Assembly (NCBI GenBank): GCA_007751255.1
Contig: CP036296.1
Span: 6,448,001-6,512,000 of the forward strand
DNA length: 64,000 bases
Direction: 5' to 3'
Source: Engelhardtia mirabilis
GTDB lineage: Bacteria > Planctomycetota > UBA1135 > GCA-002686595
In this document: positions 33,811 through 42,169 of the stretch, in pieces
Position numbering within the stretch: the first letter of the stretch is position 1
Layout of the letters: every line of letters starts with the position of its first letter
Program-made: the position numbers and the translations under genes
The notes under the pieces: generated by a model
What the model was told of the DNA's origin: nothing
Databases searched by the model: none
What the model saw: the letters and a program-made list of their open reading frames with translations, nothing else

Positions 33811-36134
33811 GCTGGCTCGATTCCGTCGCCCCCGAGCTGCTCGGCGCCCTGTGGCGTACTTCGTGGCAAGTGGCACTGCTGGTGGCGGGTGTGCTGGCGA
33901 TCGAAGCCCTGCTCGGTCGCAGCCTGACGGCGCGTTGGCGCTATCGGCTCTGGCTGCTCGTGTTCGTGCGACTGCTGCTGCCGGCACCGATCGCGATCGA
34001 AGGCGGCCTGGTGCCGTGGACGTCCATGGAGGACGACCTCGGCCGGCGGACCCAGCAGACACCGGACGCCAACGACGCGCCGTCGCACGCGCCCCTCACC
34101 ATCGGTCCCCGCCCGCGCGCGGTGGCCCCGGCTCCCGAGGCGCGGTCGGCAGGCGTTCGTACGGTGCCAGGCACGAAACCGCCGCCTGAGCGCCCCCGAA
34201 GAGCCGCATTCGGCGGCTCTTCGGATGGGCGCTCAGGCGGCGGTTTCGTGCCTGGCACCGTACGAACGCCTACCGACCCCCTCGATCCGATCGAACGCTT
34301 CGGCTCCACCACCGTCGCGGTCTGGCTCGCGGGACTGATCCTGTGCCTGCTGCGCCTCGCCGCGGGAGCCCTGCGATTGCGCGGGAGAATCGCGCGCGCA
34401 AGCAGGGTCGACGAGCCCAGGCTGCTCGCCGCCCTCGACGACGCCGCGCGCCGCGCGGGCCTCGCTCACGCCCCGCGCGTGCGCTGCCTACCGACGCTCA
34501 GCGGCCCGGCCGTGGTCGGCGTGCTGCGCCCGACCCTGATCGTGCCACCCGACCTCGTCTCGCGCCTCGCGCCAGCGGACCTCGAGCGCGTGCTCCTGCA
34601 CGAGCTCTTCCACGTGCGGTCTCGCGACGTCGCCGTGAACCTGGCCGCCGCAATCGCGGGGGCGGCCTTCTGGTTCCACCCCCTCGTGTACCTGGCGCGC
34701 GTGCGACTGCGCGCGGCCCAGGAGTCCGCCCGCGACTGGCAGGCCCTGGACGCGGCGCAGGCCGCGCCCATCGGCGGCTACGCGCGGGCACTGGTTGACC
34801 TCTCACAGGGACGTCACTCCGTCGTGCCGTCCACCGCCCTTCCCCTGTCGCGCGCCGGTCGCGATCTCGAGCGGAGAATCCTGATGATCGACAGCTACAA
34901 GAATCGACCCCACCGCTCTTGGCTGGTGGGCGCGCCGCTGGTGCTGGCCCTGGCCTGGACCGGTCTCACCGATGCCGCGGTTCCCGCGGTCCTACAGCGG
35001 GAGGCGAGCGAGGCAGCCTGGCGCGAGATCCCCGTCCAAGCTGTCCGCACCGAGCCCGCCTGGGCCCAGGAACTGCGCCAGCGGCTCAACGAGCCCGCGG
35101 CCATGCCACCGATCGGCGAGGGCGCGACGTCGAGCGACGTGATCGAGATGCTGCGAGCTGCGCTCGGCGTGAACATCGTCATGCACCAGGACGCACGCAC
35201 TGCCCTCGAGGAGATCGAAAATCCACGCTTGCGGGGCGCATCCACGGGGGCCGAGATCCTCGATCGACTCGTGCGCCAGGTGGATTCGGACTACCTGCTC
35301 TGGTGCCTGACCGGCCACGCCATCTACATCGCTCCGACGTGGCAAGCCCCGGATGCCTTCGACTTGCGCCTCTACGACATCGGGCCGCTGCTCGACCTCG
35401 GCTACGAGCTCGACGAGATCGAGGAGTACATCGTCACGGCGACTTGGCTGCCCTACTTGGACTGGGACCAGCCCTGGGTCTCGATCGATCGGGTCGGCAG
35501 GACCTTCGCGATCTCGCACACGTCGAGCCGGCACGAGGAGATCCGCCAGGCCCTCGAGCGACTGCTGAACGGCGGACGTCGTCCCCCCGGCGGTGAGCTC
35601 AGCCCCTCGATCCTCGAGTCGCTCACCGACGAGTTGATCGAGCTACACACCGACGACGCCACGACACTCGGTGAGACGGCCGATTGGCTGTCGCAGACCC
35701 TCGATGTCGACATTTTGATCAGCGACGGCTATCAGGACGACGAGGCCGGTGTCTTCGACCTGATCGGCGTGCCGGCCAGCGATGCCATCGCCTGGCTCGC
35801 CCGCGCCCACGGCCTCAACATCGTCGAGCAGCTCGGAGGCATCGAGTTGCGCGAGATGCCCGGCGGCGACGTGGAGACCGAGTTCTTCCGGCTGGATGCA
35901 GTCGTGAGGTCGGTCATGGCGAGCGAGGGCGAGGCCTTCGGCGACGAGTACCCCGAGTGGGCCTACGACGAGGTGACCAACCTCTTGCGGAGCCAGGTCC
36001 AGCCCGACTACTGGGACCAGGTCTCCGAGGCCGCAATCAGCCGCTTGGGCGACTTCCTGATGGTGCGCGCGACGCCTCAGGTCTTGGGCCAGGTGCGCCA
36101 ACTGCTCGCGTCGCTCGAGGCCGTGTCGCGCTGA
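33807..36134 (+). CDS. BlaR1/MecR1-like M56 peptidase with in-frame repeat insertion
   Basis: GTG 33807 overlaps the repressor stop and gives 775 residues. N-terminal membrane helices (WQVALLVAGVLAIEALL, WLLVFVRLLLPAPIAI and, after the insertion, TVAVWLAGLILCLLRLAAG) and the zinc motif HELFH (His265, Glu266, His269) identify an M56 membrane peptidase. Residues ~113-157 are encoded by family A repeat copy A3 and form a loop between helices. A further membrane helix lies near residue 372-392 (SWLVGAPLVLALAWTGL). The C-terminal sensor region (residues ~430-775) has STN/secretin-like alpha-beta units (SSDVIEMLRAALGVNIVM, ASDAIAWLARAHGLNIV) rather than a penicillin-binding domain, so the signal is probably not a beta-lactam. 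Confidence 0.85.
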   Translation: MSWLDSVAPELLGALWRTSWQVALLVAGVLAIEALLGRSLTARWRYRLWLLVFVRLLLPAPIAIEGGLVPWTSMEDDLGRRTQQTPDANDAPSHAPLTIGPRPRAVAPAPEARSAGVRTVPGTKPPPERPRRAAFGGSSDGRSGGGFVPGTVRTPTDPLDPIERFGSTTVAVWLAGLILCLLRLAAGALRLRGRIARASRVDEPRLLAALDDAARRAGLAHAPRVRCLPTLSGPAVVGVLRPTLIVPPDLVSRLAPADLERVLLHELFHVRSRDVAVNLAAAIAGAAFWFHPLVYLARVRLRAAQESARDWQALDAAQAAPIGGYARALVDLSQGRHSVVPSTALPLSRAGRDLERRILMIDSYKNRPHRSWLVGAPLVLALAWTGLTDAAVPAVLQREASEAAWREIPVQAVRTEPAWAQELRQRLNEPAAMPPIGEGATSSDVIEMLRAALGVNIVMHQDARTALEEIENPRLRGASTGAEILDRLVRQVDSDYLLWCLTGHAIYIAPTWQAPDAFDLRLYDIGPLLDLGYELDEIEEYIVTATWLPYLDWDQPWVSIDRVGRTFAISHTSSRHEEIRQALERLLNGGRRPPGGELSPSILESLTDELIELHTDDATTLGETADWLSQTLDVDILISDGYQDDEAGVFDLIGVPASDAIAWLARAHGLNIVEQLGGIELREMPGGDVETEFFRLDAVVRSVMASEGEAFGDEYPEWAYDEVTNLLRSQVQPDYWDQVSEAAISRLGDFLMVRATPQVLGQVRQLLASLEAVSR
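34144..34278. repeat. Family A inverted-repeat pair inside a gene, copy A3
   Basis: Arms of about 64 bp, with only small mismatches, pair around a short GC loop. The arms contain the full family A unit (core GTGCCTGGCACC and CGTACGAACGCC). The element lies within the M56 peptidase gene, is read through without a stop, and keeps the frame. The encoded segment begins GVRTVPGTKPPPERP and ends GGGFVPGTVRTPT. Confidence 0.92.
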
Positions 36135-36138
36135 CTGT

Positions 36139-36293
36139 GGGACGTACGGTGGCGGGATTTTTGGGACGTACGGTGGCGGGATCATTTGTCCCACCGGCCG
36201 CCGATAGCGCTGCGTTTCGCAGCGCTATCGGCGGCCGGTGGGACAAATGATCCCGCCACCGTACGTCCCAAAAATCCCGCCACCGTACGTCCC
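36139..36293. repeat. Family B long perfect inverted repeat, copy B2
   Basis: Two perfect 76-bp arms (36139-36214, 36218-36293) flank a TTT loop. Each arm carries the GGGACGTACGGTGGCGGGAT unit twice, separated by TTTT, then the stem leading to GCGCTGCG. The inner part equals copy B1 apart from a few compensated substitutions on both arms. It lies between two convergent genes (stops at 36134 and 36307) and could terminate both. Confidence 0.95.
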
Positions 36294-36306
36294 AGTACGT
36301 CCAACG

Positions 36307-37503
36307 TCAGACCCGCGCCGAACTCAACAGCCCCGCCAGCTCCTCCGCCAGCCGCACGTATTGCTCGGGCGTGTTGTAAACCTGGCCCGAGATCCGCAGC
36401 AAACGCCGGGGCGGCTTGGGCCAAGCCATGATCGGCACCTCGATGCCCCTCGCCACCAAGGTCCGGTGCAACGGATCGACCCACAGTCCCTGGTCGTAGC
36501 GTCCGTCGTGGGAGTCCGGCAGCGGCACGGACGCCGTCGAGCCGATCATTGAATCGGGCGCCGGGGGCTCGATTTCGAGCACCTCGCACAGAAGGCGTCG
36601 CCCCTCGAGCACGAGCGAGCGGTTGTGTGCGCGCAGCTCGCGGAAGCCACCGGGCAGTAGCCCGCGCAGGAACTCGATCGCGCAGGGCGTGGCCAACCAG
36701 GGCGTCGGATCGACGGTGCCGATCCAGTCGGCTTCGATGCGGAAGCGCGAGCGGTCCTCGCGCGTGGAGTTGGCGCCGTGGCTGATCGCGAGGGGCCGCA
36801 CGCGATGCTGCAGGTCGCGCCGCACGTGCAGGATCGCGGAGCCTTTCGGGGCGCAGAGCCACTTGTGCGCGTTGCCCGTGTAGTAGGCCGCGCCGAGTGA
36901 ATCGAGGTCGAGGGGCACCATGCCCGGCGCGTGGGCGCCATCGATCAGCGTCTCGACCCCGCGCGCTCGCAGCACGGTGACGAGCTCCTCGACCGGCATG
37001 ATCAGGCCGGTCTGGCTGGTCACGTGGTCGATCAAGAGCAGCCGCGTGGCAGGCGTGACCGCGTCGAGCACCCTTTGGACCACGTCGCCGGGGCTGGCGA
37101 TCGGGAAGGGCAGCTCGACCATCCGCACGGTCGCCCCCGCGCGCTCGGCGACGTAGCGCAGGACGTTGGCGCTGGCGTTGTACTCCTGGTCGGTGACCAA
37201 GAGCTCGTCGCCCGGCTCGAGCTCCATCGAACGCAGGATCGTGTTGATCCCGACCGTCGCGTTGGGGACCAGGGCCAGATCGTCGGGGTCGGCGCCCAGG
37301 AACGGGCCGAGCACCGCGCGCACCTGGTCCAAGAGCCCCTCGAGGTCGCGGGCGAAGAACTTGACCGGCCCGGCCTCCATGCGCTCGCGCCAGGTCTGCT
37401 GTTCGGCGAGCACGACCCGCGGGCTGGCACCGAAGGAGCCGTGGTTGAGGAAGTCGACCTCGGGGTCGAGGGGCCAGTGGCGGGCGTGGGCGGAGCCGGG
37501 CAT
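36307..37503 (-). CDS. Class V aminotransferase, isopenicillin-N epimerase-like
   Basis: This 398-residue PLP enzyme starts at ATG 37503. It begins FLNHGSFGASPRVVL, a signature of the CefD/NifS-like group, with PNATVGINTILRSM, LLIDHVTSQTG and LIDGAHAPG. The PLP-binding lysine is in YTGNAHKWLCAPKG (Lys214). The C-terminal RISGQVYNTPEQYVRLAEEL is typical. Members epimerise or desulfurate amino-acid substrates; the true substrate is unknown, and no beta-lactam pathway is nearby. Single gene, convergent with the M56 receptor. Confidence 0.88.
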   Translation of the reverse strand: MPGSAHARHWPLDPEVDFLNHGSFGASPRVVLAEQQTWRERMEAGPVKFFARDLEGLLDQVRAVLGPFLGADPDDLALVPNATVGINTILRSMELEPGDELLVTDQEYNASANVLRYVAERAGATVRMVELPFPIASPGDVVQRVLDAVTPATRLLLIDHVTSQTGLIMPVEELVTVLRARGVETLIDGAHAPGMVPLDLDSLGAAYYTGNAHKWLCAPKGSAILHVRRDLQHRVRPLAISHGANSTREDRSRFRIEADWIGTVDPTPWLATPCAIEFLRGLLPGGFRELRAHNRSLVLEGRRLLCEVLEIEPPAPDSMIGSTASVPLPDSHDGRYDQGLWVDPLHRTLVARGIEVPIMAWPKPPRRLLRISGQVYNTPEQYVRLAEELAGLLSSARV

Positions 37504-37678
37504 CGGTGATCTTGGCTGGGGGTGGGCCGCAGGATCGCACTTCACGGGTCGCCGCGCCACGGCTCCGGCCCATGCGCCGCCGGGCGGGAATCTGACCGCG
37601 GCCCGGTCGTAGTGCCGTCGGCCCACTCGGGCCCGGCCCCCACGCCCCGCCAATCCGATCCTCTGTGAGGAGACCGCC

Positions 37679-38476
37679 ATGTGTCGTCTGCCCCTGTGCC
37701 CCGTGAACCGCTCCCTCCTGCTCGCCGCAGTTGCCCTGGCAGCCGCCAGCCAAGCCGCCCAAGCTCAGTCCTTCAGTCAGCTCGCGCCACCGGTCGGGAT
37801 TCCCGGCGACACCATCGTGGTGCACGGTTCGAACCTGGATTCGGTCACCGCCGTGCGCTTCAACGCCGTGGTGGGCGGATTCGTGGGCCAGGCAGCGATG
37901 GACGCCCCGGCCACGGTGATCGATTCGAACACCCTGTTGGTGGACGTGCCCCTGTTCAACAGCTTCGCGCCCCCCACCGCGATCCCACCCGGCTCGGTCG
38001 ACGGCTTCCTGCAGCTGCTGACGCCCGGTGGCCTGACGGGGAACCAGATCGTGTTCACTTTCCTCGAAGCGACCCAGGGCCAGATCGTCACCTACGGCCA
38101 GGGCGGCAGCGAGGCGGGCGCCTTCGATCCGCGCATCGGCTTCCGACTGCAGTTCGGCCTGCCCGTCGCCGGCAACCCCAGCTTCGACGCCCGCGCCTTC
38201 GACCTGCCCCCGGGCTCCGCGCCCTTCCTGTTCATCGGCCTGCCGGGAACCTCGCCCTACCCGCCCTTCGCGGGCGGCGAGCTGCTGCTCGACGCCGCCG
38301 GCCCCGTGATCGTCGTCCCCGGCGCCATCCCGGCCACCCAGACCATCGGCGAGACCTTCGTCCAAATCGCCATCCCCCCCAGCGCCGCCGGCGCCACCGT
38401 AGGTCTGCAATGGATCGCGATCGACGGGAGCAACTTCACCCTGGCGATCACCAACGCACTCCAGGCGACGCTTTGA
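37679..38476 (+). CDS. Exported IPT/TIG-like protein
   Basis: This 265-residue protein has a signal peptide (NRSLLLAAVALAAASQAAQA, cleavage about residue 29) and a good Shine-Dalgarno GAGGAG 6 nt before ATG 37679. Residues ~30-115 look like an IPT/TIG Ig-like domain (PPVGIPGDTIVVHGSNLDS, VTAVRFNAV). The C-terminal half is a beta domain ending LAITNALQATL, similar to the SNAL-type endings of other exported proteins here. No enzymatic motif. A GC hairpin follows at 38548. Confidence 0.75.
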   Translation: MCRLPLCPVNRSLLLAAVALAAASQAAQAQSFSQLAPPVGIPGDTIVVHGSNLDSVTAVRFNAVVGGFVGQAAMDAPATVIDSNTLLVDVPLFNSFAPPTAIPPGSVDGFLQLLTPGGLTGNQIVFTFLEATQGQIVTYGQGGSEAGAFDPRIGFRLQFGLPVAGNPSFDARAFDLPPGSAPFLFIGLPGTSPYPPFAGGELLLDAAGPVIVVPGAIPATQTIGETFVQIAIPPSAAGATVGLQWIAIDGSNFTLAITNALQATL

Positions 38477-38547
38477 ACTCGAGTGCCGGGCAGCGCGTGT
38501 CGAGTCCTCGACAGCAGCCACGTGGCACCCGGGTCCCGTAGTCTGTC

Positions 38548-38575
38548 GGGCCGCGCCGCCAGCTCGGCGCGGCCC
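38548..38575 (+). terminator. GC hairpin between two plus-strand genes
   Basis: GGGCCGCGCCG (38548-38558) pairs with CGGCGCGGCCC (38565-38575) in an 11-bp stem, 72 bp after the upstream stop. It ends 2 bp before the TTG proposed as the next start, which makes that start doubtful. Confidence 0.6.
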
Positions 38576-38577
38576 GC

Positions 38578-40107
38578 TTGAGCCCTCCCTCATCGCAGCT
38601 CCGCCCCGCGGCCGGTTGGCCGGCCAGCTTGCTCGTCGCGATCCTCGCCGGGTCGGTGTTCGGGGTGCTGTACGGCCTGGGCGATCGGTCGGCCCACTTC
38701 GGTGACCACGGCTACTTGGTGCGGGTGGTGACGGCGCGGGGCGAGAGCTACCACGGGCTGATCACCCTGGCCATCGCCCTCAAGGCCTGGACGGGGATGA
38801 CGGCCGAGTCGACCCTCGACCTGCTCGCAGCGACTTCGGGGGGCCTCTCGGTCGGCCTGGTGGTGGTCCTGGCACGCTGGCGACGGCTGGGCACCGCCGA
38901 CGCCCTGCTGCTCGCCGCGGCCTTCGGTGCGACGCCGGTGGTCTGGTTCTTCGCCACGGCGATCGAGGTCCACGCGCCGCAGTTGGCGCTGACCCTGATC
39001 GCCCTCGCGATCGTCCTGGCGACTCGCGATCGCGGCGTCTTCGCCTGGCGCGCGGCCGGCTTCCTGGCGGGGGCCTTGACCCTGATCGCCGCCCACCCGA
39101 TCTCGGTCCTGGGGCTGCCGGCCCTGGCGGCGTTGGTGGTTCCCGATCGGCGCGCGCGGCGGGCACTGATCGCGGTCGCCCTGGCGGCCTCCGTACTCGG
39201 CTTCGCCGTGGTGGCGCTGATGCCGTCCGGAGTGGTCACCGATCTGATCCCGGTCAGCCGCACCGAGACCGATCGGCTGCAGCGCGTGGCGATCTGGATC
39301 AGCTCGATGTTCGAGCACGGCGACGTCAACGGGCACATCGACCTGGCGTACGTCCTGGAGCACAACGCCCTGGACTGGTTCTGGATGCACGGGCTGATGC
39401 TGCTGCCCCTGGTCACCGCCTTGCTGCCCCGTGCGCCGCTCGACCCGCGCACCCGCGCCGCAGCCCTGGCGGCGATTCCGCCCTACCTGCTGGCACCGCC
39501 GCTCCTGCGCGTGCGCGAGCTCGGCGGCTACTACGCCCTGCCCCTGGCCCTGGCTCTGCTGCTCGCCCTGGACCTGGCCGTGAGCGCGCGCCGGACCAGA
39601 CCGCGAGCACTGCACGCCCTGTTGGCCCTGGCCTTGGCCGTCCAGGCCCTGGTCGCCTGGCAAGTCACCGCCGGCTGGTCACGCATCGGCCCCGACGCGG
39701 TGCGCGAGCAGGCGATCCTGACCGCCGTCGAGCAGGATCCGCGACCGACCTGCGTCTTCACGCCCTCGCCGACCTGCGTTTCGGAGCTGCTCGGCCACCC
39801 GCTGCTGGCCCTGGTGGACCTGCGCTACGCGTCCGGCGTGATGCGCCCGGGTGACGCCGATGACGTGGCGCGACGCACCGTCGAGGGCATGGCGACGGCC
39901 CTCGTCACCGGCCAACGGGTGCTGTGGGACGACGGACTGGACCGACTGCGCGGCCCCTACGCTCCACCCCTGCGGCGCCTGTTGAACGCGATGCGCGCCC
40001 AGATGGCGAGCGTCGGCATGACCCTCGGCGAGGTCGGCGACGGCGTGCCCGCCCCCTTGCGCGAGGTGCGTTGGGAGCGACCGATCGTGCAGCCCGCGCG
40101 ACGTTGA
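38578..40107 (+). CDS. Polytopic membrane glycosyltransferase-like protein (DUF2723/PMT-like)
   Basis: 509 residues from TTG 38578; because a hairpin touches this codon, a start at the in-frame TTG near 38629, just before LLVAILAGSVFGVLYGLG, is equally likely. About ten membrane helices span residues ~18-375, followed by a soluble C-terminal domain of ~130 residues. The loop DHGYLVRVV after TM1 and WFFATAIEVHAPQLALTL resemble the Asp- and Glu-containing loops of DUF2723/PMT-type GT-C transferases. The donor and acceptor are unknown. It converges on a GT2 polyprenyl-phosphate transferase gene, which could supply lipid-linked sugar. Confidence 0.7.
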   Translation: MSPPSSQLRPAAGWPASLLVAILAGSVFGVLYGLGDRSAHFGDHGYLVRVVTARGESYHGLITLAIALKAWTGMTAESTLDLLAATSGGLSVGLVVVLARWRRLGTADALLLAAAFGATPVVWFFATAIEVHAPQLALTLIALAIVLATRDRGVFAWRAAGFLAGALTLIAAHPISVLGLPALAALVVPDRRARRALIAVALAASVLGFAVVALMPSGVVTDLIPVSRTETDRLQRVAIWISSMFEHGDVNGHIDLAYVLEHNALDWFWMHGLMLLPLVTALLPRAPLDPRTRAAALAAIPPYLLAPPLLRVRELGGYYALPLALALLLALDLAVSARRTRPRALHALLALALAVQALVAWQVTAGWSRIGPDAVREQAILTAVEQDPRPTCVFTPSPTCVSELLGHPLLALVDLRYASGVMRPGDADDVARRTVEGMATALVTGQRVLWDDGLDRLRGPYAPPLRRLLNAMRAQMASVGMTLGEVGDGVPAPLREVRWERPIVQPARR

Positions 40108-40123
40108 GGCGCGCACGCGCCGT

Positions 40124-41056
40124 CTACAACCGCGACTTCTTCTCGATCAGGTCCGCCAGCAGGCCCACGCTCAAGACCTGCACGGTGGCGACGAACAAGA
40201 GCACGGTCTTGTCGCCGAGGTTGGCCGGGGTCTCGATGAAGATGTCGTGGTAGAGGCTGATCATCAGGCCCAGGACCAGTACGCCCGCGGCGGGGTAGAA
40301 GACCTTGAGCGGGTTGAAGTACATCACCGTGCGCACGATCAGCGCGGTGAAGCCCAGGGTGTCGCGGATCGGGCGGATCTTCGACTGGCCGTCGCGGTGG
40401 GCGTAGTTGATGTCGACGTAGTCCACCCGGTGGCCGTTGGTCAGTGAGGCCAGGGTGATCGTGGTCGTGAAGCTGAAGCCGTCGGGCAGGATCGGCCGGT
40501 AGGTCAACACCAACTCGCGGCGGAAGGCGCGCAGGCCGCTGTTCAGATCGGGGATGTGGGTGCCGGCCAGGAAGGAGGCCAGCATCCGCAGGGCGGCCTT
40601 GGCCGGGCGGCGGATCAGCGGGATGTGGACGTCCTCGCCGCGGCGCGCGCCCACGGCCATCTCGGCGCCGTCGTCGATGCGCGCCAACAGGTCCGGGATG
40701 CGGTCCTCGGGGTAGGTGGCGTCGGCGTCGGTGATGATCACCACGTCGTACTTGGCGGCGGCGAAGCCCGTCTTGAGGGCGGCGCCGTAGCCCCGGTTGA
40801 CCCCGTGTCGAATCGCCCGCAGGGGCTCGAAACGGGTCTCCAGACGCTCCAGCAGGGCTGCCGTCCCGTCGGTCGAGCCGTCCTCGACCACGAGCACCTC
40901 GAGCGGCACCCCCAGGTCCAGGGCGCACAGGCGCTCCATCACGCCTTCGATGCCCAGCTCCTCGTTGTAGGCGGGCACGACCACGGTCACGCCGCGGCGG
41001 CTGGGACGGTCGGTGAGCGGCGAGTCGGCGAGAAGGTCTTGATTGGGAGGAGTCAT
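40124..41056 (-). CDS. Family 2 glycosyltransferase, polyprenyl-phosphate sugar synthase type
   Basis: This 310-residue protein starts at ATG 41056. The GT2 core is GVTVVVPAYNEELGIEGVM, VLVVEDGSTDGTAALL, then DADATYPEDRI with the metal-binding DAD; VNRGYGAALKTGFAAA and DLNSGLRAFRRE follow. Two C-terminal membrane helices (VFYPAAGVLVLGLMISLY, TVLLFVATVQVLSVGLLADL) match GtrB/DPM1-like enzymes that transfer a sugar from a nucleotide donor to polyprenyl phosphate. Its product probably feeds a GT-C transferase such as the convergent neighbour. Confidence 0.9.
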   Translation of the reverse strand: MTPPNQDLLADSPLTDRPSRRGVTVVVPAYNEELGIEGVMERLCALDLGVPLEVLVVEDGSTDGTAALLERLETRFEPLRAIRHGVNRGYGAALKTGFAAAKYDVVIITDADATYPEDRIPDLLARIDDGAEMAVGARRGEDVHIPLIRRPAKAALRMLASFLAGTHIPDLNSGLRAFRRELVLTYRPILPDGFSFTTTITLASLTNGHRVDYVDINYAHRDGQSKIRPIRDTLGFTALIVRTVMYFNPLKVFYPAAGVLVLGLMISLYHDIFIETPANLGDKTVLLFVATVQVLSVGLLADLIEKKSRL

Positions 41057-41800
41057 CGCGTGGGGGCCGGCGGGCGGGGCGAAGGGTACCCGGAGGGCGC
41101 CCACGGGCGACCGCGCGCTTCGCAGTGATCTGCTCGCGAGCGTCGGCGGCGCGACAGGAAGTGCCGTCGCCGGGCCAGATCGCCGTCGGCGTCCCGGTTG
41201 GCGCGAACCCACTGGCTGGCCCGCTTCGGGGGTCACTTGCGTCGACGACCGAGCCGTTCGGAGGCTGATTCGAGGGCGCGACTCGCGGGGTTCCGCCAGC
41301 ACAGATGCCCTCGCATGGCCGCGAGGAAGTCCCGGGGCGCAGGCTGCCGGGCGATCTCGAACCAAGTCGATGGAGGGACGACCGTGGCAAGCTAGGAGCC
41401 TGCGCCACAGGGTGCCTCGGCCCGGGACCTGGGGCGGGTTGCCGCAGCGCGACCTGGACTTGGTCGGCGGGCAGCTCGAGGCGGTCCTCTGGCTCGCCAA
41501 AGTCGAGGCCTCCAGCGATTGCGACCGAACCTTCGATAAGGTCGAAGAGGGTGTCGCAGCTCTCGATCGGCGGGTCGGGGGGGACTCCAGCGAGGTTGAG
41601 CACCGCTCGAGACAGCCTCGCTGACCGAGGCCAACGCGAAGATGCGCCCGCGGCTCGGCGTGGTACCTGGGCACCGCACGCTTGTCCGTAGCGGTCACCA
41701 CCGACCACGCCGAGATCGATCGACCTGGTCGGGCGCATGACCCCCGGGCCCTGCGGTGCGAGTATTTCCCTGGGGCTTCGAGGCGCCCTGTCACAAAGGC
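41057..41800. other. 744 bp without a recognisable gene
   Basis: Several overlapping frames are open because of GC content, but none shows recognisable motifs or consistent third-position bias, and none is preceded by a ribosome-binding site. No RNA gene or repeat was recognised. It may be degraded sequence. Confidence 0.45.
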
Positions 41801-41834
41801 GGCCCCGATCGGCTGCGAACAGCTCATCGGGGCC
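41801..41834 (-). terminator. Terminator hairpin of first lipoprotein cassette
   Basis: On the minus strand GGCCCCGAT pairs with ATCGGGGCC, with an inner GCTG/CAGC stem, followed by GCCTTTG. It starts 50 bp after the stop of the small lipoprotein gene. Confidence 0.6.
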
Positions 41835-41883
41835 TCGGGGGTCCGCCGGGGAGAGCGGCTGGAGGGAGGGCAGGCCGCTTCGG

Positions 41884-42153
41884 TCAGCCGTCCATCGCGG
41901 CCAGATCCTGTTCGATGCTGGCCTTGAGGGCGGCATAGGTCTGGTCCTCGTTGGACTCGTCGATGTTGGCCTGGGCCTCGATCTGGGCCTCGTCCGCGGT
42001 CACCAGGGGAGGGGACTCCGCCTCGGCCGGGGGCATGGAGTTGTCGGCGCTGGCGTGTCCGTCCGACATGCAGCCGGTCAGCACCAGGGGCAGGGCGACG
42101 AGGGCGGCGAGCGACATGCCGAGCCTGGTCGAGGTGTAGTTGAGATGGGTCAT
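41884..42153 (-). CDS. Small lipoprotein, cassette 1
   Basis: This 89-residue protein starts at ATG 42153, preceded by a strong GAAGGAG Shine-Dalgarno. A lipoprotein signal SLAALVALPLVLTGCMSDG places the lipidated Cys near residue 28. The mature part is acidic and helical, ending in EDQTYAALKASIEQDLAAMDG. It is paralogous to the lipoprotein at 43469-43726 (shared LKA.IEQDL.AMDG end) and follows, by 16 bp, a pentad-repeat exported protein, as in the second cassette. The function is unknown; size and helix content recall short envelope lipoproteins. Confidence 0.78.
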   Translation of the reverse strand: MTHLNYTSTRLGMSLAALVALPLVLTGCMSDGHASADNSMPPAEAESPPLVTADEAQIEAQANIDESNEDQTYAALKASIEQDLAAMDG

Positions 42154-42169
42154 GGGGATTCTCCTTCGT

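Noticed and set aside
36307-37503. Isopenicillin-N epimerase next to a BlaR-like pair considered as a beta-lactam cluster
   Set aside because: No synthetase, synthase or beta-lactamase is present, and the receptor lacks a penicillin-binding domain; CefD-like annotation is only a fold-level match.
41057-41800. Several open frames considered as a gene between the GT2 and lipoprotein genes
   Set aside because: None has a motif, a ribosome-binding site or consistent codon bias.
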